Source of the DNA: Nocardia neocaledoniensis
Lineage (GTDB): Bacteria; Actinomycetota; Actinomycetes; Mycobacteriales; Mycobacteriaceae
Direction of reading: 5' to 3'
DNA: 64,000 bases
Assembly: GCF_003182135.1 (NCBI RefSeq)
Contig: NZ_QGTL01000011.1
Span: 176,730-240,729, forward strand
Of this stretch, positions 60,901 through 64,000 are shown in pieces. Positions within the stretch are counted from its first letter, which is position 1, and each line of letters starts with the position of its first letter. The translations under genes and the position numbers were made by a program. The notes under the pieces were generated by a model that did not search any database, was not told the origin of the DNA, and was given only the letters and a program-made list of their open reading frames with translations.

Positions 60901-61237
60901 CGCTGCGCCCGGCCAGCCCGGCGTCGTCCAGCGCCTCCCACGCCACCTCGAGCACCAACCGCTGCTGCGGATCCATGACCGTCGCCTCACGGGGCGAGAT
61001 GCCGAAGAACTCCGGGTCGAACGCCCACGGATCACCGGTCATGAACGCGGCGCGCTTGGTGTACATCCGGCCCGGCGCCCGCCGATCGGCGTCGTAGAAC
61101 CGCCGCCAGTCCCACCGCTCCGGCGGGATCTCGCGCACCCCGTCGCGCTTCTCGATCACGAAGTCCCAGAACGACTCCGGCGAATCGATACCACCGGCAT
61201 AGCGGCAGCCGATTCCCACAATGGCGATATCGGACAT
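54932..61237 (-). CDS. Highly reducing type I polyketide synthase (KS-AT-DH-ER-KR-ACP)
   Basis: This 2101-residue single-module, probably iterative PKS has KS with Cys174 (DTACSSS), His309 (EAHGTGTP) and His347 (GHTEAAS). The AT carries Ser614 (GHSVGEVAA), a malonyl-type pattern, with VPYHSALMDP. The DH has His915 in HVVGGRTILP and Asp1073. A spacer precedes the ER (LNYKDALKVIG; GAAGGVGTAAVQIAK). The KR has LITGGFGAFGLA and FAYTAANS. The ACP carries Ser2055 in LGLDSLM. All domains look intact; no methyltransferase or thioesterase is present. Size and order match mycocerosic acid synthase-like PKSs. AGGGGA precedes the ATG. The chain is probably released by the coupled alpha-oxoamine synthase. 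Confidence 0.95.
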   Translation of the reverse strand: MSDIAIVGIGCRYAGGIDSPESFWDFVIEKRDGVREIPPERWDWRRFYDADRRAPGRMYTKRAAFMTGDPWAFDPEFFGISPREATVMDPQQRLVLEVAWEALDDAGLAGRSAGASVGVYVGAFTLDQLAASVGPALPHVDLHTAVGVSYTMLSNRIAYALDLKGPAVTVDTACSSSLVALHLACRAIENGDCELAIAGGVNVMVQPETFVSMCKGGFLAADGRSKPFDAAADGYGRGEGAGVVVLKRLADAERDGDRVYAVVKATGTNQDGRTTAITVPNAAAQESLARTVIRRSGVAATQVSYVEAHGTGTPVGDPLELRAIGQAYGVGRTEPLPVGSLKATLGHTEAASGIAGVIKSALAVRHRTIPPQGWLETPNPDIPFAEWGIRVQTEAEPVADEVERMTVAVNGFGYGGTNAHAILQEYRPSGGADRAPAHFGVMPLSGRSEAAVRELARGVAERIADGADPAMLAEAAWRRRHHHPVRAAIPFAEDTALVQGLMELATGSGRVGRTVVKRAAAPVYVFTGMGPQWWGMARELLTGEGTFAEEARRIDTEFRAVTGWSIIEELLRPEAESRVTSTAVAQPATFLIQVALHAALREFGIEPVAVIGHSVGEVAAACVTGVLSLRDAVLVSFHRARLQATTAGSGGMLAVGLGAEEAAELIAGDDSVDIAAINSPGAVTLAGAVSELDAIAELLSARGVFARRLRVEVPYHSALMDPILDELRTELAGLTVAEPRIPLYSTVTGEAVTGATWDAEYWCANVRRPVRFADAVSAVIKAGHRVFVEVGPHPVVGANIREMLIGAGEAGTTVATLRRDRGDAESLRQVLADLYAAGALDIERLFAGVQGPTPHVDLPRYPWQRARLRSELPELRLSRHGTPGAPPMLGDRLPEDPATWRLHLAIPAQPWLADHVVGGRTILPGAGYLDAALSAAAARSESAQVGLEGVRFVAPLVVNSGTAPVVDLHLEESTGRFTIRSRGAAGTVWTVHAMGRVVEGGYSPVTAEVPDADSLTSVEPDDFYAGLAAVGLEYGPAFRRVTSIGLGSAMVVARVDGEIGQESGYLAHPAVVDAALQAVAALLAGQAAAGTMVPTGVRSVRRLAPLPAEVIVLARLREDSVADIDLVDAEGGVCLQLSGVQFGSLTPRGGPLQRMTDLFYEERWELREPVDTAGLPGGDGLFSLVLGFGDGIEHRLEQVRKAVSVDGAGSAVVAVDLDDDELVGALTRQLRDIFAADGVSRVHVCVVPGAAEDVTALWALREIAVTLERFLDERCAELGVDLPMTGDGSLHVTVLTAHAYAHPADATAPDPGQAAIAGARRVLLNEQPRLRWRLIDVDAEVTAAELAAELAVPGAFTYDLSDEVVLRNGLRWTTVVERSLSRRLDALDTAAPLADPEANFALEVPPSRTFARLGWRRCERRAPGAGEVEVRMLAVGLNYKDALKVIGVLGERELAPTYFGTVPGMEGAARVVRVGPGVTGFAVGDTVVLTSKGMVARYHTTDADLLAHVAPATEPGRCTSGTAFATAEHSLLELARIRPGETVLVHGAAGGVGTAAVQIAKQHGAVVIGTASTEERRAKVREDGADHVLGSRSLTLVDEVLALTDGRGVDVILSTAPGELQRQNFTMVAEFGRIVEIGKADIYAGGVLDLSAFDKNIAYYSFDLDRMARVRRDDVLALIRRINARLDDGTYRPLPFTYYGTAEVGHALEAVARSSGGGRVALDLTETEPSVRPVLPEVRVEAAAEYLITGGFGAFGLATGRWLVGKGARRLTLLGRGGARTEAARAQLAAWAEQGVTVTAEQVDITDVGAVAAVIARAHRPSTPLRGVFHTAGVIDDHRATAMDRDSLATVYRPKVDGMRALVAGLDAVDARLDHFVLYSSGSAMFGAVGQFAYTAANSALHAYADAVTRAGGVALAVGWGHMSGGGMAAADENIARYLRTTGFDSFDMDEGTAYLEQALRLGMTHAVIMPIDWSKVAATAPFFAQTGRLAEQIAAAAHDDSAAARLRTELAALDADKRGEVVAYLLAEHLAQVMGVAADTIDLTVPVPELGLDSLMAVEFGAMVTKSLGVDLMTMNMGRSFSLEQAGARVAAVLVGGATA

Positions 61238-61301
61238 AGTGGTCCCCTCGAGCTAGGAAGAAATCGATCGGAGCGGTCAGCCTTCCGGCCGCGTGCCCTG
61301 C

Positions 61302-61922
61302 TCAGACCGGATGTGGACGCCGAACGATCACGTTCAGCTCAGGTCCTGAATCGCCGAGGCGGACAGCGCCGACGCGCTCCGTCCCCCAGGCCCGGTAGTA
61401 GGCGAGGTTGTCGTCCTTGCAGAGCGCGCACAGCGCCGCGCCCTGCCGGTCGGCCTTGTCCACGAGCGAGTCGTACAGCGCGCGCCCGATCCCGGTGCGC
61501 TGTACAGCGGGCTCGGTCCCCAGGTAGACGTGGAACAGGTGCGGTTCGGCGGGTGCGGCCCGCTCCATCGCCGCATCGACCTCGATCCCACGTCGCACCG
61601 CACTGCCCATCGCCGCGAGATAGCTTGGTCCAGCGAGGAATTCGCGCGCTCCGCCCGGCCGATACCCCACCGGATACCACAGCAGCACACCCACGATCCG
61701 ATCGTCGACGAGAGCCACTTCGGCGCCGCCGACCGGCAGGAACCTGTGCGTGATCATCGCGCGCAACATGCGCGGCGCCCGCCGGGCGCGGACGTTCTCC
61801 TCCGGGAAGAGGTAATCCTCGATCGGGTCGTCGTCCGCGAAAGCGGCAGCCAGCACCCGCGCCATCTCGGCGGTGTCGGCGCGCGTCCCCGATCGGACGG
61901 CCACACGGTCGCTGTGTGTCAA
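61302..61922 (-). CDS. GNAT-family N-acetyltransferase
   Basis: The 206-residue acetyltransferase has the GNAT acetyl-CoA site VYLGTEPAVQRTGIGRALYD and a C-terminal AYYRAWGTERVG strand. It would transfer an acyl group from acyl-CoA to an amine. It lies 64 nt upstream of the PKS on the same strand with no hairpin between, so it is probably first in the GNAT-PKS-oxoamine synthase operon. N-acylation of the amino ketone product is an inference. TTG start at 61922, with GTG at 61904 as the alternative. Inverted repeats upstream may be operator sites. Confidence 0.82.
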   Translation of the reverse strand: MTHSDRVAVRSGTRADTAEMARVLAAAFADDDPIEDYLFPEENVRARRAPRMLRAMITHRFLPVGGAEVALVDDRIVGVLLWYPVGYRPGGAREFLAGPSYLAAMGSAVRRGIEVDAAMERAAPAEPHLFHVYLGTEPAVQRTGIGRALYDSLVDKADRQGAALCALCKDDNLAYYRAWGTERVGAVRLGDSGPELNVIVRRPHPV

Positions 61923-61964
61923 AGCTGTTGTACCTCAAACGATCTGCCCCGGACCACGACGGCT

Positions 61965-61978
61965 CTACCGTCTGGTAG
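61965..61978. promoter_or_regulatory. Short inverted repeat CTACC-n4-GGTAG upstream of the GNAT-PKS operon
   Basis: A 5-bp palindrome with a 4-nt spacer lies 43 nt upstream of the GNAT start codon, within the 252-nt divergent gap 61923-62174. It could be a repressor site; the evidence is only the symmetry and place. Confidence 0.35.
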
Positions 61979-61989
61979 GAAACTGGTCG

Positions 61990-61999
61990 TTAGGCTAAC
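61990..61999. promoter_or_regulatory. IdeR-like iron-box core
   Basis: TTAGGCTAAC matches 10 of 10 bases of the core of the IdeR/DtxR box, but the flanks add only 2 of 9 matches (12 of 19 overall). It is between the divergent GNAT and 62175 genes. Weak evidence for iron control. Confidence 0.3.
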
Positions 62000-62174
62000 T
62001 CAGTAGCCGATGAGGCCCTCTCGATTCGACCGACAAGCCGAATCCCGCAAGGTCGCCCCATGTCAAGCCGTCCTGACATCCCGCGGGGATCTCCGCGTCG
62101 AAACGGGCCCAGCATGTGGACGGAACCGGCGTCCTCCCGGCGCCCAGAGTTGACCGATCCGTGCCCCGGGAAAC

Positions 62175-62795
62175 GTGTCCGCCGAAATTCCGTTGACCGG
62201 TCCAGCCGTAGGACCGCACGCTGACCCGGTGCAGGAACTCGACCAGGCGGCCGACCGCTTCGCCGTCGGCGAAGTACCGGATGCGGATCTGTCGCTGATA
62301 GCCGCAGAAGCTCTCGCCCGCGGGCTCGATTCCCCCGCACTGGTCGAACTCGCTTGCTTGCACCGGACCGACACCCGCGAAGCGCCCGCTCTGTTCCGCA
62401 CCGCACTGGCCGAACTGGGCCACATCACCGATTCCGAATCGGCATGGGCCGCGCGCGAGGCGGCAGTGCGACTGCGCCGAGTGCGCGGCCACGCGGCTGT
62501 CCTGCTGGCCGAAGACGATCTCGACCCCGAACTGGTCTCTCGGATCGCGCACGAGATGCTGGCCTACCTCGCCGCTGTCCCCGGCGGAGTGACCATGGAA
62601 CTCAGCGAGCTGGCGTATTGCCTGGATCTGGCTTCGTACGCAGTGGGGGAGAGCTTCCGCGATCCCGACGAGATGCGCGCCGAGATTCGGCAATGGTGCA
62701 GCGTCCTGGTGCACGGTCCAACGCCGCCCTCCGAGCGTGCCCCGGCCGGTCGCGGGATTCTCCGGAGCTGGTGGCGTCGCGCCACCAGAACGTGA
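62175..62795 (+). CDS. Hypothetical soluble protein
   Basis: This protein of 206 residues is largely helical with an Ala/Glu/Arg-rich TPR-like pattern (ADLSLIAAEALARGLDSPAL then LAELGHITDSESAWAAREAA) and a basic C-terminus (RSWWRRATRT). A GTG start at 62175 has GGGAAAC before it; the in-frame GTG at 62229 is also possible. No family is recognised. It is divergent from the PKS operon, and convergent with the SanA-like gene (4 nt gap). It may or may not belong to the cluster. Confidence 0.65.
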   Translation: MSAEIPLTGPAVGPHADPVQELDQAADRFAVGEVPDADLSLIAAEALARGLDSPALVELACLHRTDTREAPALFRTALAELGHITDSESAWAAREAAVRLRRVRGHAAVLLAEDDLDPELVSRIAHEMLAYLAAVPGGVTMELSELAYCLDLASYAVGESFRDPDEMRAEIRQWCSVLVHGPTPPSERAPAGRGILRSWWRRATRT

Positions 62796-62799
62796 GCGC

Positions 62800-63414
62800 T
62801 CAGCCGAACATCATCTCGACAACCGCCTTCGGCGCCGCCAACCACTCCCTGACGTTGTTCCGCACCTCGGTGGACCGCCGGCACTCGCAATACGCCACCA
62901 CACCATCGGCCTCGATCCCCGCCGCCCGGCACAGCGCCACCGCGCGCGGCAGGTGCTGATACTGACTGACGATGATCGCCCGCCCGATCCCGAACTCCGA
63001 CCTGGCCCGCTCGCACGTGGCCCGCGTCGACAGCCCCTCTCCATCGGACCGCACGATCGCCGGGTCGATGCCGTGCGCCAGGAGATACCGGGTCATCGAG
63101 GCGATCTCGTCGCCCGAGGCCCCGCCCGCGTCTCCCGACAGCAGAATCCCCCGCGCCTTCCCCGCCGACACCAACTCGATAGCGACATCGAGCCGCCCCC
63201 GCAGATAGGCCATCGGCGTCCCGTCCTCGGCGACCTTCGCCCCGGGCACGATCACCACCGGAACCTCCGGCGCGCCCGCCACCTCACTGCGATGCCCCGA
63301 CGACAACGCCCACATCGCCGCGTTCGCCCCGGCCGTCACCACCGCAAGCCCGCCGGCGACCACCAACCCGGCCACGACCGCCCGCCGAAACCGCGACTTC
63401 CGAACACCCACCAC
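62800..63414 (-). CDS. SanA/YdcF-like (DUF218) membrane-anchored protein
   Basis: The product is 204 residues with an N-terminal signal anchor (VVAGLVVAGGLAVVTAGANAA). The DUF218 domain has VVIVPGAKVAEDGTPMAYL, LLSGDAGGASGDEIASMTRY (oxyanion-type segment), RSDGEGLSTRATCERAR and IVSQYQHLPRAVALCRAAG. This pattern is that of SanA, a protein connected with envelope barrier function in Gram-negatives. The catalytic role of DUF218 proteins is not settled. It is the last gene before the rrn promoter region. Confidence 0.88.
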   Translation of the reverse strand: MVGVRKSRFRRAVVAGLVVAGGLAVVTAGANAAMWALSSGHRSEVAGAPEVPVVIVPGAKVAEDGTPMAYLRGRLDVAIELVSAGKARGILLSGDAGGASGDEIASMTRYLLAHGIDPAIVRSDGEGLSTRATCERARSEFGIGRAIIVSQYQHLPRAVALCRAAGIEADGVVAYCECRRSTEVRNNVREWLAAPKAVVEMMFG

Positions 63415-63486
63415 ACCGACCTCCCTTGTCGCCCAAGCACGCTACCGATCGGACATACGCCATGAAACGCCGTCTGACTAGGGAAT

Positions 63487-63515
63487 TTGACATCGCAATT
63501 GTGGACACGTAAATT
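63487..63515 (+). promoter_or_regulatory. rrn promoter (TTGACA-17-TAAATT)
   Basis: A consensus -35 TTGACA (63487-63492), a 17-bp spacer and -10 TAAATT (63510-63515) form the strongest sigma-A-type promoter in the window, about 400 nt upstream of the 16S gene. TTGACC (63616) and TTGACG (63689) further on may be secondary promoter parts but lack good -10 boxes. The region 63415-63913 has no gene. Confidence 0.8.
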
Positions 63516-63713
63516 AATTCAGGTCAGAGCGACACGGACACCGACCCGGTACTGAGTATCTGGGACAACGAGGTTGGACGATGAGCGCCGACAACATCAA
63601 GTAGTACAGCTCACGTTGACCGGATTTGCGTCCGGCCGAGTTCGTGAGTTAAGTTTGAACCCTGCCTGGCGGAACCCCCGACGAATCGTTGACGGTGTTC
63701 TGCTTGTGCGTGT

Positions 63714-63737
63714 GTTCTTTGAGAACTCAATAGTGTG
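63714..63737 (+). promoter_or_regulatory. rRNA leader antitermination (BoxB/BoxA-like) site
   Basis: GTTCTTTGAGAAC forms a short hairpin and is followed by TCAATAGTGTG, the conserved sequence found in actinobacterial rRNA leaders. Confidence 0.75.
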
Positions 63738-63885
63738 TCGATGAATGTCAGTGCCAATATTTTTATTGGTTCCGCTTCTCATACCCCCCGGTTGAGGAGT
63801 GGACATTTTGAACAACAGCGAATCTTTTTGCTGGTGTTCGGCAATGCTAGGTTTTCGGACTCTAGTCTTTTGATTTTTCTGATTG

Positions 63886-63900
63886 CACCCTTTCGGGGTG
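63886..63900 (+). other. Leader hairpin just upstream of 16S
   Basis: CACCC-TTTCG-GGGTG forms a 5-bp stem 14 nt before the 16S 5' end. It may take part in rRNA leader folding or processing. Confidence 0.4.
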
Positions 63901-63913
63901 TGGTTGAGAGTCT

Positions 63914-64000
63914 TCAACGGAGAGTTTGATCCTGGCTCAGGACGAACGCTGGCGGCGTGCTTAACACATGCAAGTCGAGCGGTAAGGCCCTTCGGGGTAC
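63914..64000 (+). rRNA. rrs: 16S ribosomal RNA, 5' end (partial)
   Basis: The universal 16S start GAGTTTGATCCTGGCTCAG begins at 63922, which places the mature 5' end near 63914 by E. coli numbering. It continues with the conserved GGACGAACGCTGGCGGCGTG segment and TAACACATGCAAGTCGAGCG, then the GGTAAGGCCCTTCGGGGTAC variant seen in Nocardia and Rhodococcus. The gene runs off the right edge. Confidence 0.98.

Noticed and set aside
61985..62003. A full IdeR box
   Set aside because: Only the 10-bp core matches (12 of 19 overall); retained only as a weak core element.
63616..63694. Second and third rrn promoters (TTGACC, TTGACG)
   Set aside because: No acceptable -10 hexamer at 16-19 nt spacing.

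Overview
The window is one contiguous stretch of a high-G+C, mycolic-acid-type actinobacterial chromosome. Nocardia is the most likely genus and Rhodococcus the main alternative. The evidence is the conserved block RNase H/acid phosphatase - CHAD - panB - Hip1 lipoprotein hydrolase - glnA2 - glnE - DUF4191 - glnA1, which is the M. tuberculosis Rv2219-Rv2228c neighbourhood with local inversions. Other pointers are the 5' end of a 16S gene of Nocardia/Rhodococcus type, a wealth of secreted esterases and lipoproteins, and many start codons lying 6-7 nt after a TANNNT box, as in leaderless actinobacterial transcripts.

Layout: 1-10.9 kb holds the tail of the RNase H/acid phosphatase, a secreted S1 protease, a Nudix hydrolase, an alpha/beta hydrolase, the RNase P RNA, small secreted proteins, an RNB ribonuclease, a lipoprotein-prolyl aminopeptidase-CHAD operon, panB and the Hip1-like hydrolase. 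11-15.5 kb carries glnA2 and glnE, followed by cspA. 15.9-26.9 kb carries an uncharacterised helical protein, a GmrSD-like DUF262/HNH protein, a histidine-less HPr-like protein, a membrane EEP-domain protein, a zinc metallopeptidase lipoprotein, an M20 peptidase-lipase-lumazine synthase operon, and the DUF4191, DUF2568 and RDD membrane proteins. 27-28.6 kb is glnA1 with a four-box GlnR-type operator. GlnE, 12 kb away, is the enzyme expected to adenylylate its Tyr406.

28.6-30.6 kb is a small accessory insertion: two orphan genes of lower G+C between two remnants of the 3' end of a tyrosine recombinase gene, one of them now a perfect 38-bp palindrome. 30.6-41.5 kb is a series of secreted lipases and hydrolases, two TetR regulators with recognisable operators, a nitronate monooxygenase-like protein, a GerW-like protein, a methyltransferase and a small HD hydrolase. 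41.6-48.7 kb is an N-acetylglucosamine uptake and catabolism locus: cutC, nagB, nagA, a 36-bp tandem repeat, ptsI and the EIIC gene on the minus strand, with EIIB and EIIA on the plus strand. HPr is missing from it. 48.7-53.5 kb has an Excalibur-domain secreted protein, a methyltransferase and a very large UPF1-like ATPase whose Walker A lysine is replaced by threonine.

53.6-61.9 kb is the most striking part. It is a compact three-gene operon (GNAT acetyltransferase, a 2101-residue KS-AT-DH-ER-KR-ACP polyketide synthase, and an alpha-oxoamine synthase) with no thioesterase. The logic predicts a polyketide or fatty chain released by decarboxylative condensation with an amino acid to give a sphingoid-like alpha-amino ketone. 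The window ends with an orphan gene, a SanA/YdcF-like protein and the promoter, leader and first bases of an rrn operon.
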